Source of the DNA: Salinigranum marinum
GTDB taxonomy: Archaea; Halobacteriota; Halobacteria; Halobacteriales; Haloferacaceae
DNA length: 64,000 nucleotides
Assembly: GCF_024228675.1 (NCBI RefSeq)
Contig: NZ_CP100461.1
Span: 3,779,398 to 3,843,397 of the forward strand
Direction of reading: 5' to 3'
The notes below the pieces were generated by a model. It was not told the DNA's origin and ran no database searches. It saw only the letters and a program-made list of their open reading frames with translations. The position numbers and the translations under genes are program-made. Shown here piece after piece: positions 17,905 to 26,865 of the stretch. Every line of letters starts with the position of its first letter. Within the stretch, counting starts at the first letter, position 1.

Positions 17905-17914
17905 AGATATAACG
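17905..17914 (-). promoter_or_regulatory. TATA box of the J-domain/ferredoxin gene
   Basis: CGTTATATCT on the minus strand, 22-31 bp before the GTG at 17883; decides the GTG start and implies a leaderless transcript. Confidence 0.55.
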
Positions 17915-18036
17915 CTTCTCCCAGCGGGGGCCGCTGCCCCCGAACCGCCCCCGCGGTTCGGGTCGGCCAGCCCCGTCGAACACCCGCGCCGGCGGAAGCC
18001 TGAACACACAAGTACCCCCCGTCCCAACCCCCGCAC

Positions 18037-18294
18037 ATGGTCACGCTCGTGGATTTCCTCGCCCGGTTGATCGGGAGCGTCTTCGAACTCGTCGTCATCT
18101 TCATCACGCAGGTGGCGCTGTCCGATCCGCTCTCGTTCGTCTCGTTCGCCGTCGGCGGCGCGCTGACGACGTTCTCCATCGTCGCGCTAGGGTATCTCGC
18201 GTTCGGCGCGCTCGTCGACGCCGTCGCCGGGGGCTCGGGGGACACCAGCGGTGGCGACGGCGCTATCGGTCGTGCGCCGCCGCCGCGAGAGTAA
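18037..18294 (+). CDS. small two-helix membrane protein
   Basis: 85 residues, not assigned to a named family. Two hydrophobic segments (about residues 8-29 and 34-62) are followed by a Gly/Ser/Asp-rich cytosolic or external tail. A pyrimidine-rich CCCCC stretch precedes the ATG. Its last 32 bases overlap the 3' end of the convergent Mer-like gene (18263-18294). Function unknown. Confidence 0.6.
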   Translation: MVTLVDFLARLIGSVFELVVIFITQVALSDPLSFVSFAVGGALTTFSIVALGYLAFGALVDAVAGGSGDTSGGDGAIGRAPPPRE

Positions 18295-19234
18295 TCGCCT
18301 CGTCGAGGTCGGGACCGATCGGCGAGCCGACGACGATGCTGTCGGCGTGCTCGCGCACGCCGGCCATCCGTTCGGCCACGTCGTCGACCGTCCCCGCCAT
18401 ACAGAACGCGTCGATCATCGCCGGCGTGACGCGCTCGAACGCCGCCGAGAACTCGCCAGCACGTATCTTCTCGCCGATCTCCTCCGCCCGCTCGTGGTCG
18501 AGTCCGTGTCTGTCGAGCACCGGCGGTGCCGCGCCCGCCGCGATGAACGCCACCGGCGGCCGGGCGGCCTCCCGCGCCGCCTCGCGCTCGTCGGCCACCG
18601 AGACGCTGGCGTACGCCGCGAGGTCGAACGCGCCGTCCTCGACGGGACGCTCTTTCTTCCCTTCCTCGACGCGGTCACGCGCCCACGCGAGGTCGTCGGG
18701 GTGGGAGCCGTTGAACAGCAGGCCGTCGGCGTGTTTGCCCGCCATCCGGCACATGTGCGGCCCCTCGCCGCCGACGTACACCGGGACCTCGCCGGGCACG
18801 TCGAAGTTCAGCCCCGCGTCCTCGCACTGAAACGCCCCGTCGTGCGTGACGCGCTCGCCGTCCCAGAGCCGCCGCGCCACGCGGAACGCCTCCAGCACGG
18901 AGCGGAGGCCGCGCTCGTCGGCGAGGCCAAGGTTGGCGAGCGTGGAGGGGTCGCCCGGGCCGATGCCGAAGACGGCCCGGCCGCCGGACTCCTCGGCGAC
19001 CGTTCCCACCTGCGAGGCGAGCGTCACCGGGTGGCGCTCGTAGGGGTTCACCACGCCCGGTCCCAGGCGGACGCGCTCGGTCTCGATCGCGAGCCGTGCC
19101 AGCACCGCGAACGGATCGCGGTTGTTGTAGTGTGAGGTGACGAACACCGTGTCGTAACCCGCGCGCTCGGCGCGGACACCGAGGTCGACGACCTCGTCGA
19201 CGGGGTGTTCGGGGGTGAGTTCGATTCCGAACAT
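18263..19234 (-). CDS. mer: F420-dependent methylene-tetrahydropterin reductase (Mer-like)
   Basis: 323 residues of the bacterial-luciferase-like (LLM) F420 fold. In methanogens Mer reduces methylene-H4MPT with F420H2; the haloarchaeal version is thought to act on methylene-tetrahydrofolate. Family features are the N-terminal MFGIELTPEHP, VVNPYERHPVTLASQ, and GIGPGDPSTLANLG, a glycine-rich F420-binding loop, and YVGGEGPHMCRMAGKHADG. Short gap to CofE on the same strand (131 bp) and shared F420 theme. The exact substrate is inferred from the family; another F420-linked LLM oxidoreductase is the alternative. Confidence 0.82.
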   Translation of the reverse strand: MFGIELTPEHPVDEVVDLGVRAERAGYDTVFVTSHYNNRDPFAVLARLAIETERVRLGPGVVNPYERHPVTLASQVGTVAEESGGRAVFGIGPGDPSTLANLGLADERGLRSVLEAFRVARRLWDGERVTHDGAFQCEDAGLNFDVPGEVPVYVGGEGPHMCRMAGKHADGLLFNGSHPDDLAWARDRVEEGKKERPVEDGAFDLAAYASVSVADEREAAREAARPPVAFIAAGAAPPVLDRHGLDHERAEEIGEKIRAGEFSAAFERVTPAMIDAFCMAGTVDDVAERMAGVREHADSIVVGSPIGPDLDEAITLAAAAHDR

Positions 19235-19365
19235 CAGACGACCCTCCCGTCGGGTCGCGCGCCGACGTCGGCGGTCGCTCGCGGGGTGTGCTGTCGCATA
19301 TTCTCACTCGGGACGCGTCGGGTTTCAACGGTCGAGGTACCGGCAAGGGTGCCCGCTCTCGAAAC

Positions 19366-20121
19366 CTATCCTCGGAACCGCCACTCGCGGATCGCCTGCC
19401 GCACGAGGTCGTCGTCGATCTCCCGAAAGAGTTCGTCGCTCCCCTGGTGGTCGCCGAACGCGAAGTCACGGACGACGACGACGGGCGTCCCCCCTGCGCC
19501 CTCGCCCGCGACGAGGTTCGACGCGGCGGCGAGTTCGTCGACGACGCTCTCGACCGTCGCCGTGAGTTCGCGCCCGTCGCGGTCGCGTTCGCCGCGCCAG
19601 TCGCGGGAGGCCGGCGTACCGGCCCAGCCGATGGCGACGCCGCGCTGGCCGTGACGGAACGGCCGGCCGCAGGTGTCGGTGACGACGACCCGGTCGGCCA
19701 CGAGCCCCTCCCGGAGCCGTTCGGCCGACTCGTCCGGGCGCTTCGGGAGCAACAGCAGGTCACCGCCCGCGACGTTCGAGCGGTCGATCCCCGCGTTGAC
19801 GTTGACGTGGCCGAAGCGCGTCTCCGTCAGGAGGAACGGCGCCTCGATCAGCAGTTCGGTCGACTCCTCCAGGACGGCCTGTGCGAACCGGGGGTCCTTC
19901 GTCTCGCCCGTGATCGACGCCAGTTCGGTGGCGATCTCCCGCGCGCGGGGCCCCGCGGGGAAGTCGTCGAGCGCTTTCACCCTGTTTTCGGCCTTCGAGA
20001 CCACCGTCGAGGCGACGCAGACGACGTCGTCGGGGCGGAGGTCGACCCGTTCCGTGATCAGGGCGGCGAGGTCGTCGCCCGGTTCGATCTCCGGCAGGTC
20101 CGGGACGGCGAACAGTTCCAT
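19366..20121 (-). CDS. cofE: coenzyme F420-0:L-glutamate ligase (CofE)
   Basis: Adds glutamate residues to F420-0 with GTP, the last steps of F420 biosynthesis. 251 residues. Recognisable stretches are CVASTVVSKAENR near residue 35, GHVNVNAGIDRSNV, LLPKRPDESAERLR, and [22 protein letters not shown], the metal/GTP-binding half. GGATAAAAAG at 20141-20150 lies 20-29 bp before the ATG, a good leaderless promoter, so the gene has its own start of transcription and may read on into mer. Confidence 0.93.
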   Translation of the reverse strand: MELFAVPDLPEIEPGDDLAALITERVDLRPDDVVCVASTVVSKAENRVKALDDFPAGPRAREIATELASITGETKDPRFAQAVLEESTELLIEAPFLLTETRFGHVNVNAGIDRSNVAGGDLLLLPKRPDESAERLREGLVADRVVVTDTCGRPFRHGQRGVAIGWAGTPASRDWRGERDRDGRELTATVESVVDELAAASNLVAGEGAGGTPVVVVRDFAFGDHQGSDELFREIDDDLVRQAIREWRFRG

Positions 20122-20140
20122 ACGCCCCCGTTCGCGGCAG

Positions 20141-20150
20141 GGATAAAAAG
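20141..20150 (-). promoter_or_regulatory. TATA box of cofE
   Basis: CTTTTTATCC on the minus strand, 20-29 bp before the cofE ATG at 20121. Confidence 0.5.
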
Positions 20151-20217
20151 AGGCGCGTGAACGGGCCGCGAAGCCAAAGCGTCCCTCGGTTTCCGTTCGC
20201 GCGGACGCGACCGGCGG

Positions 20218-20727
20218 TCACTCCGCGTGCAGTTCCACGTCGATCGCGTCGCCGTCGACCCGGACCGAGAGCATCGTCGTCCGCGTTGCCGGCCGCGCGC
20301 CCGTCGCGCTCCCGGGGTTGAGCAGTCGGCGGCCCGCGACCACCGTGTCGGTCGGCGTGTGCGTGTGACCCGCGACGCCGACGACGATCCCCTCGGTCTC
20401 GCCGCCGATCGCCTCCCCGACGAGCGTCGCGACGCGCTCCGGCCACGACTCGTGCGGGCCCGTCCCGTGGACGACGACGAACGTCACGTCCTCGATCTCG
20501 ACCGTCGCGGTCGTCGGCAGGTCGACGGTCGAGGGGTCGATGTTCCCCGCCACGGCGGTCAGTTCGGTCGCGAGGCCGCGGACGGTTTCGAGCGTCTCGG
20601 GGGCGTCGAAGTCGCCCGCGTGGATCGTGTGGTCGGCGGCGCGGACGCGCGCGCTCACCCACTCGGGAATCGCCGGTTCGCGCCCCGGGACGTGCGTGTC
20701 GCTGACGACGGCGAGTTCGGTCGGCAT
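20218..20727 (-). CDS. YfcE/MJ0936-type metallophosphoesterase
   Basis: 169 residues with the calcineurin-like metal motifs in order: SDTHVPG (residues 8-14), GDFD, AGNID (the GNHD-equivalent), VVHGTGP and GHTHTPT. MJ0936-class enzymes hydrolyse phosphodiesters with two metals; the physiological substrate here is unknown. The start at 20727 is where homologous proteins begin (MPTELAVVSDTH). It ends 96 bp before cofE's region on the same strand. Confidence 0.85.
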   Translation of the reverse strand: MPTELAVVSDTHVPGREPAIPEWVSARVRAADHTIHAGDFDAPETLETVRGLATELTAVAGNIDPSTVDLPTTATVEIEDVTFVVVHGTGPHESWPERVATLVGEAIGGETEGIVVGVAGHTHTPTDTVVAGRRLLNPGSATGARPATRTTMLSVRVDGDAIDVELHAE

Positions 20728-20890
20728 GGCTGAGCCGTCGGCCGCGAGCGGCAAAGCCGTTTCCCGAGGTGCGACCTGTCGGTGCCGGGCGAGCGGCGCT
20801 CTGTCGCCCGCCCGTCGACCCGATTCCCCGGTCACGACGCGGTGGTCTCCGGAGGTCGTTCCCCATCGAACGTGACGGAGGATCGTCTAG

Positions 20891-20900
20891 TTTTATATAT
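20891..20900 (+). promoter_or_regulatory. TATA box of the ABC transporter operon
   Basis: TTTTATATAT, the strongest TATA box in this region, 29-38 bp before the ATG at 20929. It probably drives the five-gene operon through 27711. Confidence 0.6.
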
Positions 20901-20928
20901 TAGTAGTGTTTCGGCCAGTTCACGCATC

Positions 20929-22884
20929 ATGGACGATAATGACAATAACAGTGTGTGCGAGAACGGACTGTCGCGCCGTCGGATGCTGGTGTCGACGGCG
21001 GTGCTCGGAACCGCCGGACTCGCCGGCTGTGGTGGTCAAAGCGGTGGTGGCGGGGGCGGTGACGGCGGCGACGGTGGCGGCGGCAGCGGTGGCGGCGGCG
21101 GCACCAGCAGCGGCGGCGGCCAGGGTCGAAGCGTCGAGACCATGTTCCGGGGCGAGTGGCCGATCGAGACGAAGAACAACGACAACATCCCCTTCGAGTA
21201 CACGGTGACCGAGGGGGCGGCCGTCCCGGAGATCACGGTCAACTTCGCCAGCGACGAGGAGCCGTGGATGCGCGAGCACGCGCTGATGATCCAGCGCGCG
21301 TTCACCGACGTCGGCGTCCCGGTCGCGCTCGACGACGTCCCGACGAACGTGATGTACGACGAGTACTGGGCCGCGGACACGGGCCACACGGTATCGGTGT
21401 CGATGAACACCCACGGCCCGGACCCCCAGCGCGGTCTCGACCCCAACCCGTTCCTGATGCGGATGCACCCGAAGACGGGCGGCAACTACTACAACTACAA
21501 CAACCCCGAGATCACGGAACTGCTCGACCAGCAGGCGACCGAGATCCAGGATCGAGAGCGCCGCGTCGAACTGTGCCACGAGATCCAGCGGAAGGCGAGC
21601 GAGGACGCGTACATCCAGTCGATCGCGTTCACCGACGTCATCATGGCGGGCAACACCGCCAACTGGGAGGGGTACGTCCCCATGCCCGGCAACGGGACGA
21701 ACCGCGACTCGTTCATCTGGACGCAGGTGAACCTCCAGCCGCAGGGCGATTCGAGCACGTGGGTCAAGGGCGTCCTCGCGTCGATGGGCGGGCTCAACAT
21801 CGCCTGGGCCGGCGGCGGCCCCGAGGCGAAGCGGCTCACCAACCTCTACGACGGGCTCTTCGACGCCTCGCCGAACCTCGAGATCGTCCCGGCGCTCGCG
21901 ACCAACGCCGAGGTCGTCGACGACACGACCGTCGATGTCGACCTCCGCGAGGGGGTCCAGTGGCACGACGGGGAGTCGTTCGGCCCGCAGGACGTGAAGT
22001 TCAGCGTCGAGCTGTTCAAGGAGTACAACTCCCCCGAGATGGGACCGTTCTACAGCCCGATCGACAGCGTCGAGGTCGTCTCGGAGAGCGGCGGCGGCGC
22101 GGTCCGGTTCAACCTCTCTCAGCCCGACGCGGCGTTCCTGACCCAGCGCATGGTCCGCAGCGTCATCCTCCCGCAACACAAGTGGGAGGACGTCGACAAC
22201 CCCGCACAGCACAGTCCCTCGAACCCGGTCGGGACGGGGCCGTTCCAGTTCTCCAGCTGGGAGCAGGGGACCCGCTTCGCCGTCGAGAAGAACCCCGGCC
22301 ACTGGATGTGGGACGAGGCGGTCCGCGAGGAGATCCTCGGCGACTACTTCACCCCTGGGGACGGCATCGACGGCATCGTCTGGGCCAACGTCGGCAACGT
22401 CGACGCGCTCATCGGTGCCATGCAGAGCGGCGACATCGACGCCATCGGGACGACGCTGTCGAACTCCCAGGCGGAACGCGCCGCTCAGACCAGCGGCGTC
22501 GAGAAGCAGGTGTCGCAGAACTACGCGCCGCTCGACGTCCACATCAACCACATCAACCCCCTCATCCGTGACAAGGAGTTCCGCAAGGCGCTCAGCCACT
22601 CGGTCGACAAGACGGGGTTCGTCGAGGGCGTCCTCGGCGGCCGCGGGACGGTCATCGAGGGACAGAACCTCATCTCGCCGATGATGAGTCCGTTCTACAC
22701 CGGCGACATCCCGACGTACGAGTACGACCCCGAAATGGCCGTGCAACGGCTCGAACAGGCGGGGTACACCTTCGACGGCGACACGCTCGTGGCCCCCTCG
22801 GGCGATGCCTGGGACGCGTTCGCTGCACGGGTCGAAGACGGGCACGCCGATCGGTCCGACCTGGACCAGCCCGACTTCTCCTGA
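20929..22884 (+). CDS. peptide-type ABC solute-binding lipoprotein, circularly permuted
   Basis: Extracellular binding protein of a DppA/OppA-type importer, 651 residues. A Tat signal (SRRRMLV, residues 15-21) and lipobox LAGC (Cys34) are followed by a Gly/Ser linker (35-66). The mature part is a SBP_bac_5 protein in the wrong order. Residues about 96-254 correspond to the usual C-terminal piece (DPNPF, NYYNYNNPEITELLDQQ, VELCHEIQRKASEDAYIQS, GYVPMP). Residues about 280-625 then give the usual N-terminal and middle parts (LYDGLFDASPNLEIVPALA, LREGVQWHDGE, NPVGTGPFQFSSW, FRKALSHSVDK), and the protein stops at the canonical midpoint (YDPEMAVQRLEQAGY). Ligand unknown; peptides or other organic solutes are possible. 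Confidence 0.9.
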   Translation: MDDNDNNSVCENGLSRRRMLVSTAVLGTAGLAGCGGQSGGGGGGDGGDGGGGSGGGGGTSSGGGQGRSVETMFRGEWPIETKNNDNIPFEYTVTEGAAVPEITVNFASDEEPWMREHALMIQRAFTDVGVPVALDDVPTNVMYDEYWAADTGHTVSVSMNTHGPDPQRGLDPNPFLMRMHPKTGGNYYNYNNPEITELLDQQATEIQDRERRVELCHEIQRKASEDAYIQSIAFTDVIMAGNTANWEGYVPMPGNGTNRDSFIWTQVNLQPQGDSSTWVKGVLASMGGLNIAWAGGGPEAKRLTNLYDGLFDASPNLEIVPALATNAEVVDDTTVDVDLREGVQWHDGESFGPQDVKFSVELFKEYNSPEMGPFYSPIDSVEVVSESGGGAVRFNLSQPDAAFLTQRMVRSVILPQHKWEDVDNPAQHSPSNPVGTGPFQFSSWEQGTRFAVEKNPGHWMWDEAVREEILGDYFTPGDGIDGIVWANVGNVDALIGAMQSGDIDAIGTTLSNSQAERAAQTSGVEKQVSQNYAPLDVHINHINPLIRDKEFRKALSHSVDKTGFVEGVLGGRGTVIEGQNLISPMMSPFYTGDIPTYEYDPEMAVQRLEQAGYTFDGDTLVAPSGDAWDAFAARVEDGHADRSDLDQPDFS

Positions 22885-22909
22885 ACGCAGCGGGGTAGCT
22901 TACTCTCAC

Positions 22910-23893
22910 ATGAGTTTCAGACGATTTCTCGTCAAACGAATTGCGATCTCGATAGTCCTGACGCTCGTCTCCGTCTCGATCATCTTCCTCGCGCTCCGAC
23001 TGCTCCCGGGCGATCCGTTCAGCTCGCTCATCGCCTCCGGAGGGCTCACACAGGAGCAAGTCCAGGCGTTGCGCGTCCAGTATGGCCTCGACGAGCCGAT
23101 ATACGTCCAGTACCTCAAGTACGTCCAGAGCCTGATGACGCTGAACTTCGGGTTCTCGATCGCCCAGAGCCGCCCGGTGAGCGCCATCGTCTTCCCGCGG
23201 CTGCTCAACACGATGATCCTGCTCGTGCCCGCGCTGGTCGTGACCGCCATCGTCAGCTCGGCGCTCGGCTCGTACGCCGGCTGGAACCGTGGCTCGAAGT
23301 TCGAGCAGCTGAGCATCGTCGTGACGACGTTCTTCCGCTCGACGCCGGTGTTCGTCACGGGCATCTTCTTCCTCATCATCTTCTCCTACCAGCTCGACCT
23401 GCTGCCCGCGTTCGGGATGCGGAGCCCGACGGCGGCCCCGGAGGGGTTCGTCGAGACGTACCTCTCGCCGGACTTCGCGATGCACTACTTCCTGCCGTTC
23501 CTCGCGACGGTGCTGTACTACAGCGGCGACTTCCTGATGCTCGCGCGCAACTCGGTCGTCGAGCGCAAGGGGTCGGCGTTTCTCACGCTCCACCGTGCGA
23601 AAGGGCTCTCCGAGATGGAACAGCTCGCCCGCGCCGGGCGAAACTCGATGCTTCCCTTGCTCACGTACTTCGCGCTCCGGCTCGGGATGATGTTCCAGGG
23701 CGTCATCACCCTCGAAGTCGTCTTCGCGTGGCCGGGGATCGGGCGCGCGCTCGTCCAGGCGATCAACCAGCAGGACTACCCGACCGTCCAGGCGGCGATC
23801 TTCATCATGGCCTTTGCCGTCATCGTAATGAACCTCCTCGCGGACGTGATGTACGCGAAGGTCGACCCGACGGTCGAAGGGGGTGACGTCTGA
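22910..23893 (+). CDS. DppB-type ABC permease
   Basis: 327 residues, about six membrane helices. An N-terminal helix (RIAISIVLTLVSVSIIFLAL) is followed by the family's LLPGDPF motif, and the cytoplasmic EAA-type coupling loop reads RAKGLSEMEQLARAGRNSMLP near residue 220. It forms the membrane channel with the next gene product. The ATG at 22910 is 25 bp after the binding-protein stop. The stop overlaps the next start (TGATG). Confidence 0.92.
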   Translation: MSFRRFLVKRIAISIVLTLVSVSIIFLALRLLPGDPFSSLIASGGLTQEQVQALRVQYGLDEPIYVQYLKYVQSLMTLNFGFSIAQSRPVSAIVFPRLLNTMILLVPALVVTAIVSSALGSYAGWNRGSKFEQLSIVVTTFFRSTPVFVTGIFFLIIFSYQLDLLPAFGMRSPTAAPEGFVETYLSPDFAMHYFLPFLATVLYYSGDFLMLARNSVVERKGSAFLTLHRAKGLSEMEQLARAGRNSMLPLLTYFALRLGMMFQGVITLEVVFAWPGIGRALVQAINQQDYPTVQAAIFIMAFAVIVMNLLADVMYAKVDPTVEGGDV

Positions 23894-24816
23894 TGCTCTC
23901 GGTCGCCACGCTCGACGCCGAGGAGCTACGAGAGCGCGCCTCGGAGAACCTCACGCGCGCCAGGAACGTCATGGCGGTCGTGTTGCAGGACGACGCCGCC
24001 AAGGTCGGCGTCGTCGTGCTCGTCGCGTTCGTCTTCTTAGGGCTGTTCGGACCGATGCTGGCCCCGTACGAGCCGATCGAGGACACGCTCCGGGCGAACG
24101 ACGGCGGCATCATGCGGATGTCCCCGCCCAGCAGCGCGGCCCCGCTCGGGACCACGACGTTCGGGAAGGACGTGCTGAGCCAGTTCCTCGCCGGCGCACG
24201 GCCGACGTTCATCGTCGGCTTCTTCGGCGGCATCGGAACCGGCGTCGTCGGCTTCCTCGTCGGGCTCACGAGCGGCTACTTCGGCGGGCGGGTCGACGAA
24301 CTGCTGATGCGCCTGACGGACCTGACGTTCGCCCTGCCGTTCCTGCCGATGGCGCTGCTCGTGCTGACGTTCGTCCAGCCGACAATCGTCCTCATCACCG
24401 CGGTGATCGTGGCGTTCTTCTGGAAGATGCCCGCTCGCGTCATCCGGTCGGAGGTGATGACCGTCCGCGAGCGCACGTTCGTGAAGTCGGCTCGCGCCGC
24501 CGGCGCGGGTCACGGGCGGACGATGTTCTTACACGTCGCGCCGAACGTCATCGGCGTCGGCTTCCTCTACACCGCCTACGCCGTCTCCTGGGCCATCGCG
24601 GGCCAGGCGTCGCTCGCCTTCCTCGGCTTCGGCGATCCGACGGCCACCTCGTGGGGCCGGATGCTCCAGCAGGTGTTCGAGTCCGGCGGGATGCGCGAGG
24701 CGTGGTGGTGGGTGCTCCCACCGGCGGTCGGTATCGCGGCGGTGACTACCTCGGTGTTCCTCGTCGGACGCGCGTTCGAAGAGGTCGTGAACCCCGAACT
24801 ACGGAGCGAAGAATGA
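23893..24816 (+). CDS. DppC-type ABC permease
   Basis: Partner permease, 307 residues. After an amphipathic N-terminus comes the first helix (VGVVVLVAFVFLGLFGPMLAPYEP), then the GTTTFGKDVLSQFLAGARPTF periplasmic/coupling segment typical of DppC, and the EAA loop KSARAAGAGHGRTMFLHVAPN. Overlaps by 1 bp with the gene before and by 4 bp (ATGA) with the ATPase gene behind, so translational coupling throughout. Confidence 0.92.
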   Translation: MLSVATLDAEELRERASENLTRARNVMAVVLQDDAAKVGVVVLVAFVFLGLFGPMLAPYEPIEDTLRANDGGIMRMSPPSSAAPLGTTTFGKDVLSQFLAGARPTFIVGFFGGIGTGVVGFLVGLTSGYFGGRVDELLMRLTDLTFALPFLPMALLVLTFVQPTIVLITAVIVAFFWKMPARVIRSEVMTVRERTFVKSARAAGAGHGRTMFLHVAPNVIGVGFLYTAYAVSWAIAGQASLAFLGFGDPTATSWGRMLQQVFESGGMREAWWWVLPPAVGIAAVTTSVFLVGRAFEEVVNPELRSEE

Positions 24817-26864
24817 GTCTACTCGAAGTCGAAGACCTCCGAATCAGGTATCGTACGTCCGAGGACGACGTTCACGCGGTCAACGGCGTCTCGTTCTCGG
24901 TCGACGCCGGCGACAACTACGGGCTCGTCGGCGAGTCCGGCTGTGGTAAATCCACCATCGCCCACTCGATCCTCGGGCTCCTCGACGACAACGCGCGGAT
25001 CGACTCCGGAACGGTCACCTTCGACGGCCAGGACCTGCTCGACCTCTCCGAGCGGGAGTGGCGGGACGTGCGCTGGCAGCAGATCTCGTACATCCCACAG
25101 AGCGCGATGGACTCGCTCGACCCCGTGATGAGCGTCGGCGCGCAGATCACACAGGCCATCCGGAAACACCGCGACGTCTCGAAGGCCACCGCACGCGAGC
25201 GCGTCGCCGAGGTGTTCGACATCGTCGGGCTGGACCCCGACCGCATTAGCGACTACCCCCACCAGTTCTCCGGGGGGATGCGCCAGCGCGTCACGATCGC
25301 GATGGCGCTCGCGCTCGATCCGGACCTCATCATCGCCGACGAACCCACGACCGGGCTGGACGTCATCGTCCAGGACAAGATCATCCACAAGCTGATGGAG
25401 ATCCAAGCGGAGATCGACAGCTCGCTCCTGTTGATCACCCACGACATCGGCGTCGTCTCCGAGACCTGCGACGACATCTCCGTCCTCTACGGCGGGAAGG
25501 TGATGGAGCAGGGGGCGACCCGACACGTGCTCAAGCACCCAACCAACCCGTACACGATGGGGCTGAAGAACTCCTTCCCGGACATCGAGGACTTCGACCG
25601 ACAGGCCGTCTCGATCCCGGGTTCGCTGCCCGATCTTACGGAGGAGCCGACGGGCTGTGTGTTCCGGAACCGCTGTCCGTTCGCCACCGAGGCGTGCGAG
25701 AACGGCCACCCGGAGTTGGAGACGGTCGAGAACCAGCGGTCGGCCTGCTACCACACCGACCGCGTCGAACAGCTCCGCGAGGAGGCGACCGACCCGGGGA
25801 CCTGGGGGCTCGACCTCGCCGACCGCACGGGCGACCGCGAGCACGGCGAGACGGTGCTCAGCACCGACGACCTCTCGAAGTGGTTCACGCAGACCCAGGG
25901 GATGCTCGACCAGTTGCTGGGGAACGAGCCGAACTACGTCAAGGCGGTCAACGAGGTCGACCTCGACGTGCGCGAGAGCGAGATCGTCGGCATCGCCGGC
26001 GAGTCCGGCTGTGGGAAGTCGACGCTCGGCGAGGTCATCTCGGTGCTCCAGCCGCGGACCGACGGCGGTATCACGTTCCGCGGCAAGTCGGTCGACGACT
26101 ACCTCGCCGACGGGCCCAAGGAGTTCCGCTCGAAGGTACAGTTCATTTTCCAGGACCCCTTCGACTCGCTGAACCCCCGACAGACGGTCCGCGCGGCGGT
26201 GGCCGAACCGCTGAAGATCCAGGGCCGCCAGCGCGGCGGCATCGAGGGGACGGTCAGAGAGACGCTCTCAGACGTCGGCCTCAACCCGCCCGAGAAGTAC
26301 CTCGACAGCTACCCCCACCAGCTGTCGGGCGGCGAGCGCCAGCGCGTCGCCATCGCGCGGGCGCTCGTCCTCGATCCCGAACTGCTCATCTGCGACGAGC
26401 CGGCGTCGATGCTCGACGTCTCGCTGAAGGCCAGCATCCTCAACATCCTCCGCCAGATGGCCGACGAGCGCGACATCGGGATCGTCTACATCTCCCACGA
26501 TCTGGCAAGCCTCTCGCAGATCACGGACCGCCTCGCCGTGATGTATCTGGGCCGGATCGTCGAGGTCGGGGAGACGCGCGAGATCGTCCAGGACCCGAAA
26601 CACCCCTACGCCGCGTCGCTCCTGTCGGCCTCGCCGAACGCCGACCCGACCGAAAAACGAAAACGGGTGTTGCTCCCGGGCGAGCCGCCGAACCCAGTCA
26701 ACCTCCCCGACGGCTGTAACTTCGCCCCGCGCTGCCCGAAGGCGACCGAAGAGTGCCGCACCACGGAACCAGAGCGGGCGACGTTCAGCGACGGCGACCA
26801 CGAGGCCGCCTGCTACCACCCCGTCGAGCGCATCGAACGAGAGCTGCTGGCGGAGTACGAGTGA
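24813..26864 (+). CDS. fused DppD-DppF double ABC ATPase
   Basis: 683 residues combining both ATPases of a dipeptide-type importer in one chain. Domain 1: Walker A GESGCGKST (40-48), signature FSGGMRQ (about 152-158), Walker B LIIADEP; its tail has Cys282, Cys288, Cys295 and Cys312, the positions that in DppD/OppD proteins can bind an iron-sulphur cluster. Domain 2: Walker A GESGCGKST (396-404), signature LSGGERQ, Walker B LLICDEP, and a second cysteine tail (CNFAPRCPKATEEC). Separate D and F genes are commoner. It follows the permease with a 4-bp overlap. Confidence 0.92.
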   Translation: MSLLEVEDLRIRYRTSEDDVHAVNGVSFSVDAGDNYGLVGESGCGKSTIAHSILGLLDDNARIDSGTVTFDGQDLLDLSEREWRDVRWQQISYIPQSAMDSLDPVMSVGAQITQAIRKHRDVSKATARERVAEVFDIVGLDPDRISDYPHQFSGGMRQRVTIAMALALDPDLIIADEPTTGLDVIVQDKIIHKLMEIQAEIDSSLLLITHDIGVVSETCDDISVLYGGKVMEQGATRHVLKHPTNPYTMGLKNSFPDIEDFDRQAVSIPGSLPDLTEEPTGCVFRNRCPFATEACENGHPELETVENQRSACYHTDRVEQLREEATDPGTWGLDLADRTGDREHGETVLSTDDLSKWFTQTQGMLDQLLGNEPNYVKAVNEVDLDVRESEIVGIAGESGCGKSTLGEVISVLQPRTDGGITFRGKSVDDYLADGPKEFRSKVQFIFQDPFDSLNPRQTVRAAVAEPLKIQGRQRGGIEGTVRETLSDVGLNPPEKYLDSYPHQLSGGERQRVAIARALVLDPELLICDEPASMLDVSLKASILNILRQMADERDIGIVYISHDLASLSQITDRLAVMYLGRIVEVGETREIVQDPKHPYAASLLSASPNADPTEKRKRVLLPGEPPNPVNLPDGCNFAPRCPKATEECRTTEPERATFSDGDHEAACYHPVERIERELLAEYE

Positions 26865-26865
26865 C

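Noticed and set aside
20920-22845. Long minus-strand open frame opposite the binding-protein gene
   Set aside because: Arg/Val/Asp-rich antisense shadow of the real gene; such long antisense frames are normal at this GC content.
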